From contig JAPZLL010000003.1 of the NCBI GenBank assembly GCA_036250225.1, forward strand, positions 1,240,001 to 1,304,000: 64,000 nt of DNA. Direction: 5' to 3'. Source of the stretch: Cercophora sp. LCS_1 (Eukaryota > Ascomycota > Sordariomycetes > Sordariales > Lasiosphaeriaceae). How positions within the stretch are numbered: position 1 is the first letter of the stretch; every line of letters starts with the position of its first letter. A program made the position numbers and the translations under genes. The notes beneath the pieces are model-generated. The model had not been told where the DNA came from. It saw only the letters and a program-made list of their open reading frames with translations, and searched no databases. Positions 1 to 9,951 of the stretch are shown here, one piece after another.

Positions 1-98
1 GGCCGGCCACCGGGTGTTTGATGGCCGAGATGTTATTCGAAGGGGAGGCGAAGAGCGCAGATATCAGCAAGCTGGACCCGAGAAGGCTCAAGCTCTAG
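1..98 (+). CDS. Possible C-terminal tail of an oxidoreductase (partial)
   Basis: Frame 3 is open from the window edge to a TAG at 96-98 and encodes 31 residues. The ending (CLMAEMLFEGEAKSADIS, then a basic tail) resembles the C-terminus of fungal FAD-dependent oxidoreductases of the DAO type, where the last helix is followed by a short polar tail. The FAD-binding part lies outside the window, so this rests on a short match and codon-like reading only. The next gene (DapA-family, - strand) converges on it. It could also be a chance open frame. Confidence 0.35.
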   Translation, partial: PATGCLMAEMLFEGEAKSADISKLDPRRLKL

Positions 99-692
99 AG
101 ACGACGACAAGTTGATCCTTGAAGGTGTTTTTGTTTCTTTGTATTCCCTTGTATATATGGGTGGCTGGTTTTGCCAAGGGTTGGAAGCGACGTTGACGAA
201 CATGAGACAAGTGGATCTCCGGGCAGGCGTTTTTGCGATAGCTACGAGGAGGAATGAGACTACGAAGTATGGGGTGAACACACTACGCTCAGGCGTGTTG
301 GCTGAATAGGCTCGCAACGCGAAAGACCAATGTGGCATAAAACACGGGTATAATGGCAAGTAAGTTTTATGATTGCCAGCAATGCTGGGGATTACAAACT
401 CCATTGGCTAAACGCTTGATTTATTCTTGCCCCTTCTTCCTTGTGCAACAGTGATGCCCCTTCCCAACGAAAGGAAACCATTTTGTGGCCACAGCCATCT
501 CCACTAATTTTTAGCCTGGACGTCCTCTATAATTCACGATGAACGTGGGATCACCAAGCACAAACAGCCCTCACCGGATGCAATTTGCAAAGGCAACCCG
601 TCGACTCACCGGTCCAACCCATCTCATATGCCATTCTTTCATCAGCACCGCCTCATACCCATCGCCTCTCCACCGACGGAATTTGTTTCAAC
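99..692. other. Intergenic, no gene seen
   Basis: This lies between the stop of the partial left-edge frame and the stop of the convergent DapA-family gene, so it should hold the two 3' untranslated regions. An open frame of 123 codons on the minus strand (33-404) has no recognisable domain. I see no RNA gene or repeat here. Confidence 0.6.
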
Positions 693-1694
693 CTACAACG
701 CCTTCTCAATCTCCATCACCTCCTTTACCCCCTCCTCAATCGCCGCCACCCTCGCCTTGTCCAGCCTCTTCAACGGCCGTCGCGGGAACCCACCATACCC
801 AAAGTAACTCTGGATCGCCTGCTTCGTCCCCGCAATAGCAGCCTTGGTAAGGAACCAATCCCCCTTGGACAGCGTCTTCTGCAGCTCCATGGCCTCTTCC
901 CTCTTGCCCTCGGCATACAGATTCCACACCTTGACGCACACCTTGGGCATGACGTTCGCACCACCGGCGATAATCCCACTCCCGCCGCTGGCAAGCGTCT
1001 GCACGGTGAAATCACACATACCGCCAAACGCCATGTACCCCGATCCCTCAGCAAACGGCGTCTTTGCGTTGGTCGCAAGCGCCACCCGTGTAAGCTTGCC
1101 CGTGTTTCCACACGTGAACTTGGTACCGACAATGTTCGGGTGCTCCGCCAGTCGGATGAGCAGGTCCGAGTCCATATCGATGCCCGCAACGGCGCCGGGG
1201 TAGTTGTACAGAACCAGCGGGATGGGGCTGCCGTCAGCCACGCCGATAAAGTAGTCGTACACGGCTTGCTCGTCCATGAGCGCGCGAAAGTAGGACGGCG
1301 GGAGTAACAGGGCGTAGTCGGCGCCTACGAGCTGCGCCTGCGCGCACAGCTCAATGGTGCCCCTGACGCTGCCCTCGGTGGCGCCAATGATGATGGGCGT
1401 GCTGGTGAAGCCGGCTGCGTCGAGCGCTTCTCGCGTTGCTTGCGTGACGGCTAGTTTCTCCTCGCGCGTGCAGTGGACGGCTTCGCCGTTGGAGCCCATG
1501 GTGACGAGGCCGACGAGGCCGTCCCGGACAAGTCGCTCGGCGTGCCGTTTGATGGTGGGAATGTCGAGGTCTTCGGTCTCGTCGTTGAAGAAGGTCATGG
1601 TCGGTGCGTAGATACCGCAGGGGAGGGGTCTCCTTGCGGTGTCATGGCCGTTGGCGGTGCCATTGCCGTTGCCGTTTCCGTTTGAGACGGTCAT
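693..1694 (-). CDS. DapA/DHDPS-family aldolase or lyase
   Basis: Intronless, 333 aa from the ATG at 1694. This is a class I (Schiff-base) TIM-barrel enzyme of the dihydrodipicolinate synthase/N-acetylneuraminate lyase family. Visible signatures are the GSNGEA substrate loop (residues 67-72, equivalent to GTTGE), Tyr163 in LYNYPG, and the Schiff-base lysine Lys192 in VGTKFT. Fungal relatives cleave 2-keto-3-deoxy sugar acids (the D-galacturonate pathway aldolase) or act like mitochondrial 4-hydroxy-2-oxoglutarate aldolase; lysine synthesis is not expected, because fungi use the aminoadipate route. The substrate cannot be told from sequence. The N-terminus is a low-complexity Asn-Gly run before the barrel begins around residue 25. 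The frame stays open upstream to an ATG at 1862, which would add 56 mostly basic, mitochondrial-presequence-like residues. I chose 1694 because a TATAAGT box and a pyrimidine-rich stretch lie between the two ATGs. Confidence 0.9.
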   Translation of the reverse strand: MTVSNGNGNGNGTANGHDTARRPLPCGIYAPTMTFFNDETEDLDIPTIKRHAERLVRDGLVGLVTMGSNGEAVHCTREEKLAVTQATREALDAAGFTSTPIIIGATEGSVRGTIELCAQAQLVGADYALLLPPSYFRALMDEQAVYDYFIGVADGSPIPLVLYNYPGAVAGIDMDSDLLIRLAEHPNIVGTKFTCGNTGKLTRVALATNAKTPFAEGSGYMAFGGMCDFTVQTLASGGSGIIAGGANVMPKVCVKVWNLYAEGKREEAMELQKTLSKGDWFLTKAAIAGTKQAIQSYFGYGGFPRRPLKRLDKARVAAIEEGVKEVMEIEKAL

Positions 1695-1825
1695 GATGGG
1701 CCTGCGGGGGGGGATGTGACGAGAACAAGAGGCGGTGTTGAGCCCCTGGGGCTGGGATCGGGTGTGGACGTAGGGCGGTGGGAGACGGAGAGGACGGCCG
1801 AAGGACAGCAAGGGAGAGAGATGTC

Positions 1826-1832
1826 TACTTAT
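1826..1832 (-). promoter_or_regulatory. TATA-like box TATAAGT
   Basis: On the minus strand, TATAAGT is followed within 40 bases by a CT-rich stretch, the usual layout of a fungal core promoter. It lies about 130 bases upstream of the ATG at 1694 and downstream of the alternative ATG at 1862, so a transcript started here can only give the shorter DapA-family protein. Confidence 0.4.
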
Positions 1833-1919
1833 AAGGGGTCCAAAAGGTCTCGCCGTGGACATCAGGAGACGGCGTAGATGACCTAATGACAACTGTCGGT
1901 GGGGCAGACGCGGCAGTGC

Positions 1920-1926
1920 TTATATA
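1920..1926 (-). promoter_or_regulatory. TATA-like box TATATAA
   Basis: On the minus strand, TATATAA lies 58 bases upstream of the alternative ATG at 1862 of the DapA-family gene. It sits in a locally AT-rich patch (1918-1945) within GC-rich DNA. It could drive a longer transcript that includes the leader-peptide ATG. Confidence 0.35.
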
Positions 1927-1932
1927 TAATAA

Positions 1933-4154
1933 ACGTGTATATATTTGTAGCTTGATTGATATTCTCGCAATGGCATTGGCCCGCCGGCGGTGCCAGCATC
2001 GGACTCGTTCGACAAGGCGACACGAAGCTAGAGCAAGAGCAGCCTAGGATTGGATCCAAACGGGAGGGTGGGCGCGGGAAGTTCGAAGCTTGGGGACAGC
2101 AAGGTTGGTCTAGGATGGTCTAGGGCAAACGGCAGCCACCACTATTGGTGACTGGTAGAGCTATATCGGAGCAATCTATAGCATAGATGGGGGGAAGAAA
2201 TCACGCAGATACGCACTCGCAACGAACTATGTCCGCGGTTCGCCATCTGGGCCGAGGGGTTGAAAGGGAAGGGGGGGGGGGGTTTAGAAGGTCTCACCCG
2301 CCCATCTACGAGGGTCGCCAAACTTCGAACATGATGTGACCCATGACAAGCCACCACAGACTGTGCATAAAGGGTCTGCTCGAATGTGGGCTCCAGATGG
2401 GATACTGGTCGGAGAAGAGCGACAGCGAGCGGCAGAAAGGCCAAAACCCGGGCGATACTCCTTTTGACCGCTCCGCAAAGCTGTCAACGCCGCCAAGTAG
2501 AGCAGATTGGAACCCTGGTCGCGGGTCCGGTGATCTGCAAGGCAAGAAATCGGGAATAGTAAACCGTACCGTGCAGGGGGTGGACGGGAAGTAGCTGGCG
2601 CGAGCTGGACACTGAAAGCCAGCCGCAGCATGCGCCCGTTGGGGACTTGAAGTTGTTCATTCGGCAGACTTCTATCCGAAACCGCTTCGACGAGACCGCC
2701 GGAGCCCCTGGCATTGGTTTTTGGACTTCCAGCTCTTCTAAGCGAACCTTTCCGTCGAAGGGGAATGTGGCCAATGTTTCGTCAGGAACCTGCTAGCGAT
2801 GGAGTAGCCACGTACTTCGATGTCATGGGAGACAAAGATCCTGCTATAATTCGCGAGGCAGCCCTGATGAGGCAGAAATCGACAGAAAGCAGGAATATGC
2901 ACCACCTGCATTGTCCCCTTTTCTCGGCGAATAAGCCCTCGCAACTCGCCTCCTCGTGGCAGACATATGGTGGCACCAAGTCGACAGACAGACACACGCC
3001 GGTCGGCTTGGGGTAGGTATCATTGAGGCGTTGAAAGATGTTACTTTCCCCATACCGGTCGCCGGTTAAATTGCCCGGAAAGTCGATATGGGGGGGTTAG
3101 CTTGAGGGTCGAAAGAGCCCCTCGACCTTCTCCGGAGTTTTGTGGCCATGGTGCGAACAAGTGCAAGTGGGAGGTGAAGTCAACTGTGACCTAGCCCCGG
3201 CTTTCAGTGTAAGCCACGAGACGGAGAAACAATTTCCTCCAATCGAAATGGCCTTCGGCGATTTCTGGGCTGCAGCGGATCGGAATTGGGTACTTCACTG
3301 CTAGCTGGAAGCAAGTCGGTCGGGACGCTGATGGTTGAAACGAAACACATTTCTGAGGCTGGGAGACACCCAGGGTTGAGGAGTAAGGAGCTGGGATGAT
3401 TGGCATCGGCCTTGGCACTTCATCCACGGCAAAGACCCAGATGAAAAGGAGAAAAACTCGTCAATATTTGCCATCTTGTCTCAATTGGAGATGGTAAAAA
3501 GGAACCCCCCAAGACGCGGGTGGAGCGACAGGGGACATCAACGTGTGGGGGCGGGACCCGTTGTGCTGTGAAACCTCGACTCGGCTTTTTGCGATTTTCG
3601 TCCCGAGTCTTGGTTTGCTGCTACATCTGAGCTTATCCCTGTTGCCCCGCCCACCATGACGCCTCATAGCAGGCTCAAGATGGAACATAGGCTTGAACAT
3701 GCTTCGACTTCTCGTCGCCGCTCACGGTAACCGCCTTCGACAATGGCATACATAGCCGATTGATTACCTCGGATCTTCAGGATCCACGTTCCCTCTTGAC
3801 GCTGGCGGGCGGCTTTGGGCAGGAGCTAAAGACATGGCTTCTCCAAGTCGCCCCGAATTACCCCTCTCATCCTCCTGGCCTCGGGATGGAGAATGACACG
3901 CGGAATGCTGGGATATAGGGCCGTTAGTGTGACGGCACAAGGTACAACCCAAGATTTCGAAACGAGATCCCGGCTGTCGTAGGCTCGCCATTCTCCATCG
4001 TCTCTGCCTTTTACGGTTTCTACCGTTCCCTTTCGCCTCAATGCTCGTTTAAATTGCCTTGAACCACGCCCCTCGCCTTCCCGAGTGACCTGGGAGCTTC
4101 TCCCAACCTAGACTATCCTCGCTATCCCCGCGGAGTCGGAAGCGCATCTCCAAA
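1933..4154. other. Divergent intergenic region, no gene seen
   Basis: This is the shared upstream region of the DapA-family gene (-) and the Gfo/Idh/MocA gene (+). The only distinct element is a run of 12 G at 2271-2282. The short open frames on both strands lack codon bias and domains. Confidence 0.6.
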
Positions 4155-5452
4155 ATGGAACCTCTCAACGTTTTGATGGTGGGGACTGGGGAATACACAA
4201 CCGGCTGGGTTGGTGCCGGCGCTTCTGGCTCAGATAAGAAAGTTGGTGTAGTAGGGCTTTCCATGTTTGATCTGCGACGGAGAGGCAAAGTGGGAAAACT
4301 GGGCATGGTCGGCGTCAACGGAACGAAGTTTCCAGCAATTCGTAAGGGAAGTCGTCGGGACGGTGATTTCATGGGCTGATCAACCCAGGGGAGCACCTTC
4401 ACAAGAACATCACACTGGCCTACAACGGCCTGGATACTTCATTCGAGTCGCACCCGGCGGACACAACTTCGGACCCCGACGCCTACAAGACAGCAATCGA
4501 CTCCCTCAAGCGCGGCGATGCCATTACTATCTTCACACCTGACACCACGCACTACCCCATTGCTCTCTATGCAATCGAGCGAGGTGTTCACGTCATGATC
4601 ACAAAGCCAGCCGTAAAGCTCCTCGAACATCATCTCGGCCTCCTTGAAGCGGCTGAGAGACACGGGGTGTACGTTTACATCGAGCACCACAAGAGGTACG
4701 ACCCTGCGTACAACGATGCGAAGTTCAGGGCACGCAAGCTTGGGGACTTCAACTACTTCTACAGCTACATGTCTCAGCCCAAATCCCAGCTTGAGACATT
4801 CAAAGCATGGGCCGGGGTCGACTCGGACATTTCGTATTATTTGAACAGTCATCATGTTGACATTTGCGACTCGATGGTCTCTCAGCTGGGCTACGTCCCC
4901 GTCAAAGTCTCCGCGTCCGCTTCGAAGGGTGTTGCTGCAAGCCTTGGATGCAACGAAGCGACCGAGGATACGATCTCGCTACTTGTGCACTGGGAACAGG
5001 AGGGTGACTCCAGCAAGCGGGCAACCGGCGTATACACGGCATCCTGGACAGCACCCCAACGCGCCGGAGTGCATTCGAACCAGTACTTTCATTATCTCGC
5101 AAGGGATGGCGAGATTCGAATCGATCAGGCAAAACGCGGCTATGACGTGGCCGAGGATGCCGCCGGTCAGATCATGTGGTACAACCCATTCTACATGCGC
5201 TACGCTCCCGACGAAGACGGGAACTTCAATGGTCAGTCTGGTTACGGCTATGTTAGTATGGAAAAGTTTGTCGATGGCTGCAGAGCCGTCAATGCTGGAA
5301 CACTGTCACCTCGGGATCTGGATGCCAAGGGACTACCAACGTTGAGAAACACAATAGCAACCACGGCCATTTTGGAGGCCGGCCGCCGGTCTATTGATGA
5401 GAATCGGGATATTGTAATCGAGCGAAAGGAGGGAAGTTGGAAGCTCGTTTGA
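4155..5452 (+). CDS. Gfo/Idh/MocA-family NAD(P)-dependent oxidoreductase
   Basis: Two exons, 4155-4341 and 4389-5452, with a 47-bp intron (GTAAGG...CAG) that splits an Arg codon; the product is 416 aa. The N-terminal Rossmann fold shows the dinucleotide loop VGTGEYTTG (residues 9-17). The second domain carries HHKRYDP (about residue 161), the family motif around the sugar site, and HHVD (217-220), matching the catalytic HxxD helix. The usual EKP nicotinamide-pocket motif is TKP here (134-136). Relatives oxidise sugars, polyols or their derivatives, but the substrate cannot be inferred. The start is well supported by a CAAAATGG context and by the Rossmann strand beginning at residue 4. No secretion or targeting signal is visible, so a cytosolic enzyme is likely. 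It lies 660 bp upstream of the MFS gene on the same strand. Confidence 0.92.
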
Positions 5453-6115
5453 AAGGTGTCGATGAGCGGTGGGGCTGGCTGGGAGGTACCATCGTCTGAT
5501 GTTCACAAGGAGGATTTTCTATGCATCAAAAACACCGATACTTTCTCCTTCTCCGTTCTGTGCTCCCCGTCCACTGTCGTGGTCCTACAATGTTTGTAAA
5601 ACCACGTTCCGGAGAGCATCCGGTCCAGTCCAACGGGCTCAAGTGGTCGGAAAGTTGCGCTCGGCCAGTTATGCTGGGTGCTTGACACACCGTTGTGTAT
5701 CCCGGTGAAAGACTTTCTGAGGTTCGACAAAGATTAGGCGTGTCATCGATGGAATTGGTGCGCGAGCGAGGTTTTGACTTAAACATAGCCGTCGAAATTC
5801 AATGTGTCGAGCCGCTAAAGCGCAGATCAAACGATAAGACTTGAGTCGTATTACTCGCCAATTCGCTGCGCTGATTGGATGATAAATGGTCAAAGAGATT
5901 TGATTGGTCGAAAACCCTACGCAATTACGATATCACCGATCCCGTCATCGGCCTTCTGCTGACGGCCTTACGGTGCCGCCTTCCTCCTTTGATCGAGGCC
6001 ACTTCCCATTCCTCCTGGCACACCTGTTTTGGCCAGCTTGAAAAGGGTCCCTCGCCCTACAACGAACACGCCGGGCTTCAAACCTATCGTCCCTATTCCA
6101 GACAGCTAAAATATT
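5453..6115. other. Promoter region of the MFS transporter gene
   Basis: Short intergenic stretch between two same-strand genes, holding the 3' end of the dehydrogenase transcript and the MFS promoter. Two ATTGG pentamers lie in it (see the CCAAT-box entry). No gene is seen. Confidence 0.6.
5874..5907 (-). promoter_or_regulatory. Paired inverted CCAAT boxes
   Basis: GATTGG occurs twice, with ATTGG at 5874-5878 and 5903-5907, 29 bases apart and 210-240 bases upstream of the MFS start codon. CCAAT is the binding site of the Hap2/3/5 (HapB/C/E) complex in fungi, and paired sites in this range upstream of an ATG are plausible. Single pentamers are common by chance, so function is an inference. 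Confidence 0.35.
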
Positions 6116-8017
6116 ATGACCTCTGGATCACATGCCCGCCCCCACTCGGGGCCTCCCCCCCTCGAGTCGCCCCCACCTTTGATCGACCGCACCTCCTCCC
6201 CCACAGAGAACACGCCGCTCCTGGACAGCACCTTGCCAAAGCCCATCGATGATGATGAAAGCCAAGATGTATCCGATACCGACTCGGACGCCGGCTCTAT
6301 TGTCGTCGTCGTCCAGGAGATGTCGGAGCTCCGCCTGATCCTAACCCTCACCACAACCTGGGTCGGCGTGTTTCTCGGCGCCGTCGATGCGGCAAGTTTT
6401 AGTTGGCAGGCTCAAGGACAGAATTTCTGACTAACACTCAGCGCAGAGCATCATCGCGACACTCTCAGGCCCAATTTCAAGCGACTTCAAGTCGATGAGT
6501 CTCATGTCATGGCTGGCCACGGCTTACCTGATTGCCAATGCGAGCTGTCAGCCTTTATCGGGAAGGCTGACGGACATCTTTGGGCGAGGCCCAGGTCTGG
6601 TCTTCAGTAACCTTATGTTTGCTCTTGGAAACCTGATCTGTGGTCTGGCTAATGATCGGTATACCATCGGTACGTATGTCGGAGTCGTATGACGAGGAAT
6701 TGCTCTTTGTGCTGGGCTTCGAGCTGACCTTGGGTTGAAGTTTTTGGTCGCGTGATTGCTGGAATAGGTGGTGGCGGCTTGATGAGTATTAGCACATTCC
6801 TGGGGTCAGACCTGGTCCCTCTCAGAAAGAGAGGCATATACCAGGGTATCGGCAATATTTCGTATGGGTGAGTTGACGCTCGACTGGCACTTGGACGCGC
6901 GTTGACATCGGTGTACAGAGCTGGTTCTATGCTGGGAGGTGTCTTTGGCGGCGTGTTGAGTGACGCCGACCTGTTAGGTCTAGGCTGGAGACTTGCCTTT
7001 CTCATCCAGGTCCCCATTGTCGTCGCATCAGCGGTGTTGGTTCACATCCTGGTCAGGGTTCCACCTAAGGTTTCGAACAAGTCGCTGATCTCCCGAATCG
7101 ATTTCGGCGGCTCTCTCCTGACAATCAGCTTTCTTGTCGTCTTGTTGCTCGGCTTGAACACTGGTGGAACCGTTGTGCCTTGGACGCACCCGCTTGTCCT
7201 TTCGACTTTCCCGGTGTCATTGGTCCTGCTAGCCACATTCATCTGGTGGGAGAGCCGTGCCAAGCAACCGATAATACCCGTCCGGCTGCTTCTCGATCGA
7301 ACAATCTTCTCCGCCTGCATCACGAATCTTGTCTCTACGATGGTCATGATGACAGCGTCGTTCTACATCCCCCTCTATCTTCAGGTTTTGGGCTACTCTG
7401 CTACCCAGTCCGGTCTTCGTTTATTGGCAGCGCCACTTGGGGTCTCTATCAGCTCTGTGAGTGCCGGGATTATCATGAAAAGCACCGGGAGGTATGTGGG
7501 CTTGGGAGTGTCTATACAGGTAATATTCCTGGTTGGCGTGATCGCGCTCAACTTTCTGGACCAAGACACCCCTAACTGGGTCCCTTTTGTGGCAATGGGC
7601 CTTCACGGCGCTGGATATGGCGCCATGTTGACCATAACTCTGCTGGCGTGCATTGCTGCTGTTGAGCATTCGCAACAGGCGGTTGTCACCGCGGCTACTT
7701 ACCTGTTCCGCTCTGTCGGCGCAACTGTTGGGCTCACGATCGCTTCGACAATTTATCAAAACGTTCTCCAGGCGCGCCTCCAGGGACGGTTCGGCAGCCT
7801 ACCAGGTGCATTGGAGGAAATCGAGCGCATCCGAAACGACTTGTCCGAACTCCGGAATCTGCCGGAAGGCTGGCATGACGGAGTCATCAGTTCTTTTATG
7901 GAGGCGTTTCATGGGGTGTGGTTGGCATCTTTGGGATTGGCTGTGGTTGGTTTGATCAGTATTTCGCTGATGAAGCAGCACAAGCTACACTCAAATCTGG
8001 CTCGCGCCGAAGACTGA
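6116..8017 (+). CDS. MFS transporter, vacuolar amino-acid (VBA/Fnx) type
   Basis: Four exons, 6116-6391, 6447-6669, 6741-6867 and 6919-8017; 574 aa. The first intron is GC-AG (GCAAGT donor, CTAAC branch site). A cytosolic tail of about 70 residues is followed by roughly 14 membrane segments, the DHA2-like layout. Motif A is seen as GRLTDIFGR (131-139), and the Gly-rich segment spanning the exon 3/4 junction (YGAGSMLGGVFGG) matches antiporter motif C. The signature SIIATLSGPISSDF in TM1-loop and the tail's ENTPLL (31-36) acidic dileucine are typical of vacuolar basic-amino-acid transporters such as yeast Vba1/Vba2 and fission-yeast Fnx1/Fnx2. The family moves amino acids into the vacuole by proton antiport; some members are drug exporters at the plasma membrane, so the substrate is not certain. 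Confidence 0.88.
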
Positions 8018-9951
8018 ACGCTTCCCACGGGGCATCCGTGGCCAATTGAGCCCGGCGGCGCCATCCCCCGTGTTTTGGGTCCTCGTCTTGTGAAAGTTGA
8101 GCCCAGAGCAACACATCAATGCCATCAAGGGTTGAGATTGGAGGGCTCTGCAGCCCCAATTCCTCAACCCTTGAGAGAGATGTGCATAGGGTGGGCTGTA
8201 GGTGGGCCAAATACCGCGTGGCTCGGTGTTGTTGTGAGACTGGGTTGGGTGCCCCCTTTTCCAGCCAGCTGCCTGCCTTCGCAGTGCGTTGAGACCAAGG
8301 TACCGCCTCGCGCAGCCCCCATAAGAAAAATACGGATTTGATATGCATCAAAGATAGTGCCCAGTTTTTTCGGTTCCTGTGGTAGTTGGCATCTCGATGG
8401 CTGTTTGGTAAAGAGTCCAGTGGTTGAAGTTGTTGAAGTAGGTCCCGTCCTAGCCTAAGCTCGATCGCTTCGCTCAGCGCGATGGGTGGGTTTAAATACA
8501 AATTGATCCCCGTAGAGTTTACTCTTCGCTTCTCGCTTCTTTTCCATTTCCCCTTCTTGGTGTTTGCAAATTCCACTGCCAAGTTTCAGATCCGGTTGCC
8601 TTACGCTGGGGTCATTGCCTCCTCGTCGAATGGTTCGCCCGTTCCTCACCGAAAATCGCATCGGCCGCGGACCGCCAGGACAAGGAGTGGAACTATTTGG
8701 AAGCAAATCGATCGATATCTTTGCGCATTACCCCCTGTCCTTGCCTTGCGCAATCTTCCGCTATCGGCCTGCTCAGCCACATGGTGTTTCTATGGATTCA
8801 TCCACGTCGAGACGAAAACAACGACCAATGGATTTCAATTGAGCAGCAAGGAACGCAATGCAGCGACCTGAGCTGAGGCAGTCTGTGACATGCAAGCCCC
8901 TGGATCATATAGTCAACAAAAATGATCCGCTTGCGCGTAGCCCAGGGTGGCCTCCGCAGACACAACCCAATTTTGACGTCGTTTCACCACCATTGCACGC
9001 CCGTCTTCCTAGCCAGAGATGGCTTCACTTTTGAGAGATCTGATAAAATACCGTTATGGCATTGCATCGTGCTCGGCCACTCCAACCGCCCAACCTCGTA
9101 CTCGACGCCTACCTCCCTCGGATTTGCGGACAAAATACCACACGTCGCACATCAAATTTAGGAGAAATCTGAAAATCACTGCAAAACCACTCAAACGCTA
9201 ATACCATTCAATGCCTGAGCACTTGGAAACTCTGAGTCCTGTCACTTCCTTGGGCACCGAGCGATCGCCAACTGGACCACGGATCGCCTCGCAACGCGAA
9301 CAACAACAACCACAAGACCGCTTCGACAGGGCCGCGCGACCACAGCGTTCTCCAAATTCAAACGAAGATGGAAATACGACACCTTTCATGTCCGTCAATT
9401 TAACTATTCATCAGCACTGGCAACCCCTTCGTACGGTCTGGATGGTAACTCACCATCGGCCAGCCCGTCCAAATCGCACGGCAAAGCACGACGCGCCAAA
9501 CAATTACAGACTCTATGGACCATCAGGAACACTACCAACCCCCTAGAGATGGTTCGAAATGTTTGGGTGAGTGGCTATTCCATCAGGCACGCTGCAAATT
9601 GGGGCTCGGTTGTTTACTGCCCCTTTTTCATCATCACCATCTGAACAAGCCAATCAAAAACCACATTGAACGAGCCAACCAAATTTCCAAGTGGGCGACT
9701 GCTTGAAGCCTTGTCTCGGGAGAACAGCACTTTCCTTTTTCTTCTGCCGGGTGTTCGCAGCCTTGTGAAACATCACGGAAGTCTGGCTCATCATCCTGGT
9801 CGTTCGTGACGCAAAACATCAATTCGTTACTGCTATGTATCTATTTTCTGATTTTCAATGGCACTCCCAACTCCCAACTCAAAACAACTCTGCGAGAATA
9901 GGCACTGCGAAACAAGGACTCGATCATGTTCGCACAATCCACCAACCCCCC
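8018..9951. other. Convergent intergenic region, no gene seen
   Basis: This lies between the stop codons of the MFS gene (+) and the first DUF6594 gene (-). Open frames up to 208 codons (7956-8582, minus) overlap the MFS end or carry no domain. No RNA gene or repeat was recognised. An 18-base string at 9248-9265 recurs at 35604-35621. Confidence 0.55.

Noticed and set aside
33..404. 123-codon open frame on the minus strand at the left edge
   Set aside because: No domain or motif, and it overlaps the coding-like plus-strand tail at 1-98.
585..1307. 240-codon open frame on the plus strand
   Set aside because: It is the antisense shadow of the DapA-family gene; its Arg/His-rich composition follows from reading that gene backwards.
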